Source of the DNA: Pseudomonadota bacterium
GTDB lineage: Bacteria; Pseudomonadota; Alphaproteobacteria; Azospirillales; Azospirillaceae
DNA: 26,923 nt
Assembly (NCBI GenBank): GCA_023416455.1
Contig: JAEZHQ010000314.1
Span: 1-26,923 of the forward strand
Reading direction: 5' to 3'
Positions 1 through 7,280 of this stretch are shown here, one piece after another. The notes beneath the pieces were generated by a model. That model searched no databases and had not been told where the DNA came from. It saw nothing but the letters and a program-made list of their open reading frames with translations. Both the position numbers and the translations under genes were made by a program. Position 1 is the stretch's first letter; the number at the start of each line of letters is the position of its first letter.

Positions 1-2
1 AA

Positions 3-335
3 GCCGACGCCGTCCATGCCGCACGGCAGGAAACCCTCGACCGCGCCTTCCGCCTCAACCCGGAGCGCTTCGTCCGCAAAGCACCCGAACCGCCCGCCAA
101 GCCCATCGAAGCCTGGATCAATCCGCCCCGAAAACCGGATAATATCCAAGCTCAATTCATAACTCGGGCTGTCTCACCATCGTTGACACGTTCCGTCGGC
201 TACCGCCTACCCAGGCGGCAGCCCGTTTGTCGTTCGCCTCGGCAAGACATCTGGGCCTACCTGTGGAAGAGGCCGCCTGAGCACCATCGCCCAGGCCAGC
301 CCCCTTTCCAGGTCCGCCCGTCTCGACAAGACTAG
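3..335 (+). pseudogene. IS3-family transposase (OrfB), C-terminal end, cut by window edge
   Basis: An open frame enters from the left edge and reads through to a TAG at 333-335. Its first ~45 residues carry the tail typical of IS3-family OrfB transposases: an ARQ..LD.AF..NPERFV segment, a PEPPAKP run and a terminal W-INPP. The DDE catalytic core lies outside the window. Residues after about position 150 no longer look like transposase, so the natural stop may have been lost, or the frame may run out through the element's right end near 150-190. The body may be intact upstream; only the end can be judged here. Confidence 0.6.
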
Positions 336-362
336 GTCGAGGCAGGGGGAAGTCGCAGCGCT

Positions 363-1280
363 TCAGCGAGATGCGACGAAGCGTTCCAGCTTGCCAAGAG
401 TTTGCTGTCCGAGTTCCTCGGCACCGAAACCCTTCGCGTCCTGAAACTCGGCAGCCGTGGTGAACACCATCCCCAGTGTTACCTTCGTTGCCCCATCCAG
501 ATCCTCGAACAAGGCCCAGGCGTCGGCATGCTTCGGCCCATTCTCGCCCCAGAGAAGCGTGTAGCCGATTCTCTCCTCGGGCCGGACCTCACCGTAACGA
601 TGGTGGTTCGGGAAGACCGTTCCATCCGGCGCAATCATGTCGAAGACCCACTCTCCGCCCGTCCGCAGATCAATCCGCGTCGTCCGGCAGGAGAAGCCGT
701 CCGGCCCCCACCACTGCGGCAGAGTCTCGGGGTTCATCCACGCCCCCCAGACCAGGGTCCGAGGTGCCTGTATCACGCGCTCGAGCACCATGGTCCGCTC
801 GGCCACGCCCGCGAGATTGTCCAGCCCCGCGCCAAAGCCTTGCCGGTACCCGGCCTCCATGTTCTCGGCCAGCGAGGAAAGCTGCACCGTCACGACCAAC
901 CGGCTGCACTTGCCCGTGCCTGAGAAGTCCGCCGTCACCAGCGCAGCCGACTGCGTCACGCCCTCGGACGAAACCACCTCGTAATTCACGCTGCGCAGCG
1001 CAGGCTGCAATTCCAGCCAGCCAACCTCGCATCGGATGTCCGACTGCCCCGCCACCTTGCAGAGCGAGACCTCACGTCCCCCCACCCTGCTGTTGGCCTC
1101 AAGAAACTCCACGGTGACCGAAGGCGTGGGGGCGGCCCATGCCATTCGCGCGGCCGGGGCCGTCCACACATGCCACAGCGCCGATAGGGGCGCGGACACG
1201 TCCCGCTCGAAGGTCAGCATCGCAAAACGATCCTTCCTTTTATCCGTCGCCGTGCTGATCGTATCCCCGTTCGACATCAT
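363..1280 (-). CDS. Tandem SRPBCC (AHSA1/START-like) domain protein
   Basis: A 305-residue protein with two SRPBCC domains in series, at about residues 20-160 and 165-305. The second is a clear AHSA1 domain, with the RVIQAP..LVW.AW opening, a QWWGP motif, a TGGEW strand and a C-terminal helix ending LGKLERFV. The first is more divergent. SRPBCC proteins have a deep hydrophobic pocket and bind lipophilic ligands; the ligand is unknown. The start at 1280 was chosen because ATGATG overlaps the ArsR stop (ATGA), implying translational coupling. An extra 29 upstream residues in this frame lie inside arsR and are rejected. ArsR plus SRPBCC pairs are a common two-gene unit in which the regulator controls its own operon. 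Confidence 0.88.
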   Translation of the reverse strand: MMSNGDTISTATDKRKDRFAMLTFERDVSAPLSALWHVWTAPAARMAWAAPTPSVTVEFLEANSRVGGREVSLCKVAGQSDIRCEVGWLELQPALRSVNYEVVSSEGVTQSAALVTADFSGTGKCSRLVVTVQLSSLAENMEAGYRQGFGAGLDNLAGVAERTMVLERVIQAPRTLVWGAWMNPETLPQWWGPDGFSCRTTRIDLRTGGEWVFDMIAPDGTVFPNHHRYGEVRPEERIGYTLLWGENGPKHADAWALFEDLDGATKVTLGMVFTTAAEFQDAKGFGAEELGQQTLGKLERFVASR

Positions 1281-1618
1281 TCTTTGCGCTCCTTCATGGC
1301 GTTCATCACAAATGCATCCAGCCGGTCGAGGCGGGCCTCCCATATGGCCCGGTGTTCGTCCAGCCATGTCCGCACCGGATCCAGGGCCTCCGGCACGATG
1401 GCGCAGGTCCGCGTCCGCCCATCCTTGGAGGTGGAAATCAACCCGGCCTCCTCCAGCACCGAAAGGTGCCGCATCACCGTGGGCAGACTCAGCCCGGTGG
1501 GACCGGCCAAATCCGTTACGCGCGCGGGTTCTCCGGCGAGCCGGGTCAGGATCGACCGGCGCGTCGGATCCGAGAGCGCGTGGAAGATCAGCGAAAGATC
1601 AGGTCCATGCTTAGCCAT
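1277..1618 (-). CDS. ArsR/SmtB-family winged-helix repressor
   Basis: A 113-residue single-domain ArsR-family regulator. The opening LIFHALSDPTRRSIL is the family signature, followed by the helix-turn-helix (about residues 30-60, with LSLPTVMRHLSVLEEAGL) and a beta-wing (STSKDGRTRTC). It lacks the ELCVCDL-type metal box and C-terminal histidine cluster of metal sensors, so it probably does not sense metals. It resembles the ArsR subgroup paired with SRPBCC proteins. It is first in a two-gene operon and its stop overlaps the SRPBCC start. A perfect inverted repeat overlapping its start codon (1610-1627) is a likely autoregulatory operator. Confidence 0.9.
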   Translation of the reverse strand: MAKHGPDLSLIFHALSDPTRRSILTRLAGEPARVTDLAGPTGLSLPTVMRHLSVLEEAGLISTSKDGRTRTCAIVPEALDPVRTWLDEHRAIWEARLDRLDAFVMNAMKERKE

Positions 1619-1627
1619 ATTGCTAAG
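1610..1627. promoter_or_regulatory. Candidate ArsR operator (6-6-6 inverted repeat)
   Basis: CTTAGC-CATATT-GCTAAG is a perfect 6-bp dyad with a 6-bp AT-rich centre. The centre contains the arsR start codon, read on the minus strand. A further GCTAAG half-site lies exactly 50 bp further upstream of arsR (1672-1677). Dyads at this position are typical of ArsR autorepression; assignment to this regulator is inference. Confidence 0.45.
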
Positions 1628-1718
1628 TATCGTTGGGGCGTCGCTGGTGCAAGCGGAAACTTCGTCAGATGGCTAAGTTTTCTCCAACTAAACCGGGCCT
1701 CCTGGAGCACCGGCTTCC

Positions 1719-1971
1719 GTTCCAGCGCGAGTCAGGGACCATCGTCCGCAGCCACTGGGCGGTCGAGAACAGCCTGCACTGGGTGATGGACATGATCTTC
1801 CGCGACGACGAATGCCGCGTCCGCACCGACCACGCGCCCGCTAACTTCACCACCCTGAAACACATGGCCCACAATCTGATCCGAAGGGCACCGGGAAAAG
1901 ATTCACTCCGTGTCCGCCGCAAGGTTGCCGCCTGGGACGACGACTTCCTCGCCAGCCTCATCGCCTCATAA
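1719..1971 (+). pseudogene. ISAs1-family transposase, C-terminal remnant
   Basis: The frame ending TAA at 1971 encodes about 80 residues resembling the C-terminus of ISAs1-family (H-repeat type) transposases: R-SHW-(A/G)-VEN-LHWV-D, then a DDE-C-RVR block, HAP-NF-LKH and an N-L-I-RR run. The glutamate of HW.VEN is the last DDE catalytic residue. The two aspartate-bearing regions are missing, and the sequence upstream of about 1719 is unrelated. This is therefore a truncated, inactive copy whose 5' end was replaced by the arsR upstream region. Confidence 0.75.
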
Positions 1972-1975
1972 ACCG

Positions 1976-1992
1976 TTCACCCGATTCCCCTG
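1976..1992. repeat. Probable right terminal inverted repeat of the ISAs1-like remnant
   Basis: TTCACCCGATTCCCCTG begins 4 bp after the transposase stop codon. It resembles, from memory, the TTCATGCGATTGCCCTG-type right ends of ISAs1-family elements, differing at a few positions. The matching left end was not seen in the window. Confidence 0.4.
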
Positions 1993-2499
1993 CTTCATTG
2001 GCACAGAGTGGCCGCGCCATATCCGGTCAGGGCCCCATCCCTGCGGTCGCGCTGGGCGTAACAGCGCCCCAGGGCGGCAAGACCGCGGTCGAGGGGCCGT
2101 GCTTCCGCTGCTCATGCTGCGACGACAGGAGCGTTCACGTCGAGCCGGGGCCCATTGCCGCTGAAGCAGGCTGACACGGTTAGCCACCACTGCTGATCCA
2201 GCACGCTTCCCATGAACGGCCGAACCGGCGCCGCCGCATGGTCCGCAGGCGGCGAACAGCATCGTGTCCGGCAATCAGCCTGATGAACAGGGCGCCGACC
2301 ACTTGGTCCGGCGCCATTGCATCGAGCCAAGCGCCCGCCCCGACGTGCAAATGGTCCCTGGATCGTCATAGAAAGCACATCTTGACGCAGCTGCCGATCT
2401 AGCTCACAACGTGCCCACGCCAGCGAAGGTTGTGGTTTTAGTGGGTTTGTTGTCCCAGAAGAGTTCGACGGGAAGTCATTGATTCTTTTGGTGACGGTC
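1993..2499. other. Gene-free stretch between the IS end and the tRNA
   Basis: About 500 bp with no supported gene. Open frames exist on both strands but are short, rich in Arg and Pro, and show no recognisable motif. The segment near 2300-2380 on the minus strand has some coding-like phrases in two adjacent frames, which may mark a decayed gene, but no family could be assigned. From about 2400 to 2499 the composition becomes AT-richer, as expected for the tRNA promoter region; no clear -35/-10 pair was resolved. Confidence 0.4.
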
Positions 2500-2573
2500 T
2501 TGGGGATCGTCTAGCGGTAGGACAGCGGACTCTGACTCCGCCAGCCTAGGTTCGAATCCCAGTCCCCCGACCA
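2500..2573 (+). tRNA. tRNA-Gln (anticodon CTG), with unusual stem mismatches
   Basis: A full cloverleaf can be folded. The D arm is GTC/GAC around AGCGGTAG, the anticodon arm GCGGA/TCCGC has loop CTCTGAC (anticodon CTG at 2532-2534), the T loop is TTCGAAT, and CCA is encoded at 2571-2573. It reads glutamine CAG codons. Three positions are odd: 1-72 is U-G, 2-71 is U-C (unpaired) and 51-63 is A-C. The usual alphaproteobacterial tRNA-Gln has five consecutive G at positions 2-6; here there are four. The anticodon and D arms are perfect. It may be functional or a decaying extra copy. Confidence 0.82.
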
Positions 2574-2654
2574 ACCGTCTTTAAAAAGCACCCGATAATC
2601 GCCGCTTTCTCGCGGACGCCCGCAGGCGTCGGGCACGCGCCGGCCGGCTGTGTC

Positions 2655-2870
2655 ACCGGAATGTGCCGCCGCGCTCCCCGGCAAAGATCCAGGAGCGCCG
2701 GAAGATGCGCTCCGCCTCCCGCGCGAAGACCGCCGGGTCGGCGTCGTGGCCGGCATCCCGGCCGATCTGAGCGGGCCATTGGCGAGCCGCCCTTGGTGAA
2801 CGACCGCCGCTCGTCCTGTCGTGCTCGGTGCCGGCGGTTGCGGGCCGCGCAACCGCCATGGTTCGTTCAT
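2655..2870 (-). pseudogene. Rieske ring-hydroxylating oxygenase alpha subunit, N-terminal relic
   Basis: Reading on the minus strand just after ribokinase, one frame encodes DADPAVFAREAERIF followed by RRSWIFAGE. This is the characteristic N-terminal segment before the Rieske domain of aromatic-ring-hydroxylating oxygenase alpha subunits (compare DP-AIFA-E-ERIF-RSW). The frame hits TGA about ten codons later, before any CxH...CxxH Rieske cluster. An ATG at 2870 overlaps the ribokinase stop (ATGA) in a different frame, which suggests a once-coupled gene that has since acquired a frameshift and lost everything beyond ~70 codons. Not expected to be functional. Confidence 0.5.
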
Positions 2871-3853
2871 GATGACACGCCGCTCTCCACCGCCCCGCCG
2901 ATGCCCGCGTCGGTGGCCAGTTCGCGTGCCGAGGGCATGTCGGCCTGGGCCGCCCGAATCCGCTCGAGTTGGGGCATGCTGTCCTGGGCGCCGCGCCCGC
3001 AGCAGGCCAGCGCGGCGGCTGCGCCGGCCCAGCGCAGGGCCTGGGGCAGCGGCTCGCCGCTGTCGAGCGCCGCGGCCAGGGCTCCTGTGAAGGTGTCGCC
3101 GGCACCGGTGGTGTCGACCACGGCAACCGGGAGCGTGCCGACCGACCAATTCCGTTCCCCGTCGCAGGCCAGCGCCCCTTGACCGCCCAGCGTCATGACG
3201 CTGACGACGCGGAGCGAGGCCGACAGGCGGCGGCAGAGCGTGGCGGGATCGGCGGAAGCCGCATCGCCGTCCAGACAGGACGCCAGCGCCGCCGCTTCCA
3301 GCTCGTTCACCACCAGGATGTCGACCGTCTCGCGAATCACGGCGGCCAGCTCCGCCGTCGGTGCGGGGGCAGGCGCCAGATTGAGGACGGTGCGCATGCC
3401 CGCCGCCTTGGCCCGCCGCAGCAGCGCCCAGTTCTCCTCCGCAGGCACCTCCATCTGTGCCACCATGAGTCCCCCCGCGCAGAGCGCCTCGTCGGGCACA
3501 TCGTCGGCGCGCACGTCCAGGTTGGCGCCGCTGGCGACCGTGATGGCGTTCTCGCCCGCCCGATCGACGGTGATCGCGGCGCATCCGGTCGGCGACGGGG
3601 CCATGCGGATGTCACCGTCGGGAATGCCGTTGGCCTGGAGATTGGCCAGCAGCGCCCGCCCGAAGTCGTCGGCGCCGACACGTCCGAACAGCCGCAACGT
3701 TGCCCCGGCGCGGGCGGCGGCGACGGCTTGGTTGTTGCCCTTGCCGCCCGGCTGCATGGAATAGGATGGGCACAGCACCGTCTCGCCCGGCCGCGGCAGC
3801 GCCGGGACGGCCATGATGAGATCCATGTTGAGGGACCCGAAAACGACGATCAT
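2867..3853 (-). CDS. rbsK: Ribokinase (PfkB family)
   Basis: A 328-residue sugar kinase that phosphorylates D-ribose at O5 with ATP, giving ribose 5-phosphate in the cytoplasm. Visible motifs are the N-terminal GSLNMDL, the substrate signature PGGKGNNQA (residues 35-43; ribokinases usually have PGGKGANQA), VVNELEA near 181 and the PfkB signature DTTGAGDTF (247-255) with catalytic Asp253. Length is slightly above the usual ~305 because of a C-terminal tail. The start is supported by an AGGAGGG ribosome-binding site seven bases upstream. It is the last gene of the TRAP operon, next to rpiB, so it probably handles ribose released from the imported substrate. A PfkB kinase for a ribose-like sugar cannot be excluded. 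Confidence 0.92.
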   Translation of the reverse strand: MIVVFGSLNMDLIMAVPALPRPGETVLCPSYSMQPGGKGNNQAVAAARAGATLRLFGRVGADDFGRALLANLQANGIPDGDIRMAPSPTGCAAITVDRAGENAITVASGANLDVRADDVPDEALCAGGLMVAQMEVPAEENWALLRRAKAAGMRTVLNLAPAPAPTAELAAVIRETVDILVVNELEAAALASCLDGDAASADPATLCRRLSASLRVVSVMTLGGQGALACDGERNWSVGTLPVAVVDTTGAGDTFTGALAAALDSGEPLPQALRWAGAAAALACCGRGAQDSMPQLERIRAAQADMPSARELATDAGIGGAVESGVSS

Positions 3854-3933
3854 GACACCCTCCTGGCGGTGTGCAGCCCCGGCTTCCTACGGCCGGCGCA
3901 TGACGGCTTCCATGACCGGGCGACCGCATGACC

Positions 3934-3968
3934 CCCGGGCGCCGGATGGAAGCCATCGGGCGCCCGGG
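3934..3968. other. Strong intercistronic hairpin between rpiB and rbsK
   Basis: CCCGGGCGCC and GGCGCCCGGG (3934-3943, 3959-3968) form a perfect 10-bp stem. Inside it GATGG/CCATC pairs around an AAG triloop, with one G-G mismatch joining the two stems. No U-tract follows in either direction, so it is more likely an mRNA stability or processing element than an intrinsic terminator. The rest of the 220-bp gap (3854-4073) shows nothing else beyond the rbsK ribosome-binding site. Confidence 0.55.
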
Positions 3969-4073
3969 AGCGGATCGCGTGGAACCGGACTCGATGTGAA
4001 GCGTGAATCCGCCCGCGGAACAAAGGCATGGGGTTTCGTGCGTTTCAGATGGAACGCACGGAACTCCAGCTCA

Positions 4074-4550
4074 TCAGGCGCCGGCGGCGCGGGCCTTGTC
4101 CATCTCGTGCAGCTTGGCGACGCGCCGCACATGGTCGTCGGTGGCGTCGAAGCGCGCCGCGATGAAGGCCCTGACCAGATCCTCCGCCAGCCATGGGCCG
4201 ACGATCTGGGCACCGATGCACATGACGTTGACGTCGTCGTGCTCGACGCTCTGGTGGGCCGAATGCACATCGTGGCACACCGCCGCACGGATGCCCGCGA
4301 CCTTGTTGGCAGCGATGGAGGCGCCGACACCGGTGCCGCAGACGAGCATGCCACGGTCGGCGCGGCCGTCCGCCACATGGCGGCACAGCCGCCCGGTGAT
4401 GTCCGGAAAATCCACCGGCCGCTCGTCGTAGCTGCCGACGTCGGTCACGGTGCAGCCCAGCGTCTCCAGCAGGGCGATCACCCGGGCCTTGAGCGGGAAG
4501 CCGGCGTGGTCGGAACCGATGACGATGCGCATGGGGGCAGGAGCGGACAT
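4074..4550 (-). CDS. rpiB: RpiB/LacAB-family sugar-phosphate isomerase
   Basis: A 158-residue isomerase of the RpiB family, which interconverts ribose 5-phosphate and ribulose 5-phosphate, or related aldose/ketose phosphates. It has GSDHAG (12-17), CGTGVGASIAANK (71-83, the phosphate-binding loop with the catalytic-base Cys71 of the RpiB type) and HDDVNVMCIG near 104-113. An ATG at 4550 has a GGAGAG site upstream and is preferred; an internal ATG (Met7, 4532) would begin directly at the conserved core. It sits 29 bp after the FadR-type regulator and before ribokinase, so ribose 5-phosphate is the likely substrate. Members of this family also isomerise tetrose or allose phosphates, so specificity is inferred. 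Confidence 0.88.
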   Translation of the reverse strand: MSAPAPMRIVIGSDHAGFPLKARVIALLETLGCTVTDVGSYDERPVDFPDITGRLCRHVADGRADRGMLVCGTGVGASIAANKVAGIRAAVCHDVHSAHQSVEHDDVNVMCIGAQIVGPWLAEDLVRAFIAARFDATDDHVRRVAKLHEMDKARAAGA

Positions 4551-4579
4551 GGGGGGCTCTCTCCGTTGGTGGGGGGCCG

Positions 4580-5347
4580 CTATGGGCCGGCGGCTGGTAT
4601 GGGTGAACCGCCCAGCACCTGCCGGACGGCCTGTTCCTGGGCGAGCAGGAAATGCTCGCGCATTTCCGCCTCGGCGCGGTCGGGATCGCGCCGGACGATC
4701 GCCTCGACGATGCGCCGGTGCGCTTGGCTCAGCTTGGCGATGTAGTCGGCCTGGCCGATCACCGCGGCGCGGCGCTCGACGTGGCTGCGGCGCAGCAGCG
4801 TGCCGATGGCCTCGTGGATGAACAGCAGCACCTCGTTGTGGCTGGCCCGCAGGATCGCCTCGTGAAACTTGAAGTCGGCCTCGGCGCCGCTCTCCAGGTC
4901 GTCCACCGTGTCGAGGACGCGCTCCAGCGCCGCCTGGAGGTGCCGCAGATCGTCGGCCTCGGCGCGCAGGCAGGCGAGGCGGACGGCGCGGCACTCGATG
5001 GCGACGCGGGCTTCGAGGACGTGGTCGTAGACCGTCGGCTGCATCGCCAGCACCACGCCGAAGAAGTCCTGGAGTATCCGCAGGTCGGGCGTGCGGACGA
5101 AGGTCCCCTGGCCCGGTCGGATCTCGATGACGCCGAGCAGCGCCATGGCGCGCATCGCCTCGCGCAGGCTGGCCCGGCTGACGCCGAGGCGCTGCGACAT
5201 CTCGCGTTCCGACAGCAGGCGGTCGGACGGCTTCAGTTCCCCGGTGGCGAGCTGGCGCTTGAAGAACTGGAAGATCTCCTCAAACACCTGCGCTTCGCTG
5301 GGCGCGACGATCGACGCTTCCGTTGCGATGCGGCCCTTGCGCTCCAT
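4580..5347 (-). CDS. FadR-type GntR-family transcriptional regulator
   Basis: A 255-residue regulator with an N-terminal GntR winged helix (about residues 20-86; the SERE-M-SQRLGVSRASLREAMRAM recognition segment is canonical) and a C-terminal all-helical FCD ligand domain (about 100-240), including the D-FH..I...S.N and H..I..AI...D...A metal/ligand pattern. The ATG at 5347 has GAGGG five bases upstream; the longer frame upstream overlaps dctM and is rejected. It lies 46 bp downstream of dctM inside the operon it probably controls. Candidate binding sites lie upstream of the first gene (9508-9516 and 9525-9557). The effector is likely the substrate or a sugar-phosphate intermediate. Confidence 0.9.
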   Translation of the reverse strand: MERKGRIATEASIVAPSEAQVFEEIFQFFKRQLATGELKPSDRLLSEREMSQRLGVSRASLREAMRAMALLGVIEIRPGQGTFVRTPDLRILQDFFGVVLAMQPTVYDHVLEARVAIECRAVRLACLRAEADDLRHLQAALERVLDTVDDLESGAEADFKFHEAILRASHNEVLLFIHEAIGTLLRRSHVERRAAVIGQADYIAKLSQAHRRIVEAIVRRDPDRAEAEMREHFLLAQEQAVRQVLGGSPIPAAGP

Positions 5348-5393
5348 AGTGCCCTCGTGCGTTTTCCTTGCCGTGACGCCGATTCCCGCGCGG

Positions 5394-6677
5394 TCAGTAG
5401 CCGGCCAGACGCGGCAGCCAGAGGACCATTTCGGGTAGAAGCGCCAGCAGCAATGTGCCACCGATCAAAACCGCAAGGAACGGCAGGATGGCACGCGACG
5501 TGTCCTCGACCGTGGTGTTGGCGATGGTCGACGTGACGAACAGGGCGACGCCGACCGGAGGCGTGCAGACCCCGAGCGTCAGCGTCACGCAGACGATCAC
5601 CCCGAAGAACAGCGGGTCGATGGCCAGCGCGGCGGCCATGGGCGCCAGCACCGGCGTCAGGATGATCAGCGCCGAGATGGTGTCCACGAAGGTGCCGATG
5701 ACCAGCAGGAGCAGCACGACGCCGACCATCAGCACCCATGGGCTGCCGATGTTGGCCAGAAGCGTCTCGGCGATGGTGGTGGGAACCCGCTCGAAGGCCA
5801 TGATCCAGCTGAACACCGAGGCGACGGTCATCACCAGCATGACGACGCCGGTGATCGAAGCCGTTCTCAGAAGGATGTCCGGCAGGTCGCGCAGGCCGAT
5901 CTCCCGGTAGACGAACATCGACACCACAAGCGCGTACGCAGCGCCGACCGCCCCGGATTCCGTCGGCGTCATGATGCCGCCGAGGATGCCGCCCATGATC
6001 AGGATCGGGGTCAACAGCGCCGGCACGGCGTCCTTGGCCGCGGCCAGCACCTGCGGCAGCGTCGACCGCGGGTCGATCGGGAAGCCGTGGCGGCGCGCGA
6101 TCATGGTGATCACGGCGGCCAGGCCGAGGGCGAACAGGATGCCCGGCACGTAGCCGGCGACGAACAGGCCCCCCACCGACACGCCGGCGATGCTGCCGTA
6201 GACGATGAAGGGGATGCTGGGCGGCACGATGGCCCCCAGGCTGGAGGAGGCGGTTTCGATCGCCGCCGCGACGCCCGGCGAATAGCCCGTGCGCTTCATC
6301 GCCGGGATGGTGATGGCGCCGGTGCCGGCGGCGTTCGCCACCGCCGAGCCCGAGAAGCTGGCGAAGATCATGCTGGCGACCAGCGACACGATGCCCATGC
6401 CGCCGGCGAAATGGCCAACCAGTGTGCGGGCGAAACCGACCAGCCGGCGCGAGATGCCGCCGGCGTTCATCAGTTCGCCCACCAGCACGAAGAAGGGGAT
6501 GGCGGTCAGCGCGAAGGAATCCGCACCCGCGTACATCTGCTGCGGGATGGCGTCGAGCGGCACCAGCGGCATGAACAGCAGCAGGTACACCAGCGACGCA
6601 AGGCCGAGCGCGAAGGCGATCTGGACCCGACCCGCCAGGAACAGCCCGAACGCGGCGAAGAACACGGCCATGGACAT
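5394..6677 (-). CDS. dctM: TRAP transporter large permease subunit (DctM)
   Basis: A 427-residue, strongly hydrophobic protein with about 12-13 membrane segments, the ion-coupled translocation subunit of a TRAP transporter. Family hallmarks are IPFFVLVGELMNAGGI, FASFSGSAVANAAGTGAI, the ASSSLGAIVPPSIPFIVYG loop, the GG..TPTESGA stretch and the C-terminal TPPVGVALFVT. The start at 6677 lies just after the dctQ stop; an in-frame ATG two codons downstream is also possible. With DctP and DctQ it forms a complete Na+-driven high-affinity importer in the inner membrane. Confidence 0.95.
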   Translation of the reverse strand: MSMAVFFAAFGLFLAGRVQIAFALGLASLVYLLLFMPLVPLDAIPQQMYAGADSFALTAIPFFVLVGELMNAGGISRRLVGFARTLVGHFAGGMGIVSLVASMIFASFSGSAVANAAGTGAITIPAMKRTGYSPGVAAAIETASSSLGAIVPPSIPFIVYGSIAGVSVGGLFVAGYVPGILFALGLAAVITMIARRHGFPIDPRSTLPQVLAAAKDAVPALLTPILIMGGILGGIMTPTESGAVGAAYALVVSMFVYREIGLRDLPDILLRTASITGVVMLVMTVASVFSWIMAFERVPTTIAETLLANIGSPWVLMVGVVLLLLVIGTFVDTISALIILTPVLAPMAAALAIDPLFFGVIVCVTLTLGVCTPPVGVALFVTSTIANTTVEDTSRAILPFLAVLIGGTLLLALLPEMVLWLPRLAGY

Positions 6678-6681
6678 CGCT

Positions 6682-7218
6682 CTACTCTCCTTCCGAAACG
6701 GGCTTGTGATGAGGCAGCGGATGCTGCGGCGGCGCGCCGGGCCGCAAGGACGCCGACGCCGTCGCGACCGTCTCGCGAAGAATCTCCACGGCCATCAGCG
6801 CGGCGGCGACGGGCACCGCGAGATAGCCCCAGGCGGCCGAGATGCCGAGGATCGGCGTGACCCGCCCGAAGTCGAGCGTCGTCATCACCAGCCGCCCGCC
6901 CGCCCAGGCGACCAGACACAGGAAGGCGAGGACGCAGAGCTGGCCGAGCATCAGCACCGCCGCCCGGCTTGTCGCCGGCAGGCGCTCGGCAACCAGATCG
7001 ATGGCCATGTGCGCCTTGCGCCGGAGCGCCACCCAGGAGCCGAGGAAGACCACCCAGACGAACAGCAGCCGGCTCACCTCCTCCGTCCACAGCAGGCCGA
7101 CCTCCAGGAAATAGCGGGCGAAGACATTGGCGGTGACGATCGCCACCAGGACCGCGGTGAGCAGCCATGTGGCGTGCTCGATCCCCCTGGCGACGGCCGT
7201 GTAGAGCTTGCTGAGCAT
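6682..7218 (-). CDS. dctQ: TRAP transporter small permease subunit (DctQ)
   Basis: A 178-residue membrane protein with four predicted helices and the DctQ signature LWTEEVSRLLFVWVVFLG followed by A..RKAHMAIDLV. It partners DctM. ATG at 7218 is supported by a GGGAGGG site four bases upstream. It lies between dctP and dctM; a stable hairpin separates it from dctP. The C-terminal tail after the fourth helix (about 25 residues, rich in Pro and His) is unconserved. Confidence 0.93.
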   Translation of the reverse strand: MLSKLYTAVARGIEHATWLLTAVLVAIVTANVFARYFLEVGLLWTEEVSRLLFVWVVFLGSWVALRRKAHMAIDLVAERLPATSRAAVLMLGQLCVLAFLCLVAWAGGRLVMTTLDFGRVTPILGISAAWGYLAVPVAAALMAVEILRETVATASASLRPGAPPQHPLPHHKPVSEGE

Positions 7219-7243
7219 GATCCCTCCCGGTGGCCCGGCGGGC

Positions 7244-7280
7244 GGGGCCCCTTCCCCTGGCCGGGGAAAGGGCCGGCCCC
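7244..7280. other. Hairpin between dctP and dctQ
   Basis: GGGGCC/GGCCCC (7244-7249, 7275-7280) plus CCTTCCCC pairing with GGGGAAAGG around a TGGCC loop form a long GC-rich stem starting right after the dctP stop. No U-tract is present. Such hairpins between binding-protein and permease genes commonly protect the upstream mRNA and raise binding-protein yield over permease; that role is inferred. Confidence 0.5.

Noticed and set aside
2500..2573. tRNA as integration (att) site of a genomic island
   Set aside because: No integrase gene in the window and no direct repeat of the tRNA 3' end was found nearby.
2615..2630. GACGCC-CGCA-GGCGTC hairpin downstream of the tRNA as a terminator
   Set aside because: Six-base stem without a U-tract on either strand; too weak to claim.
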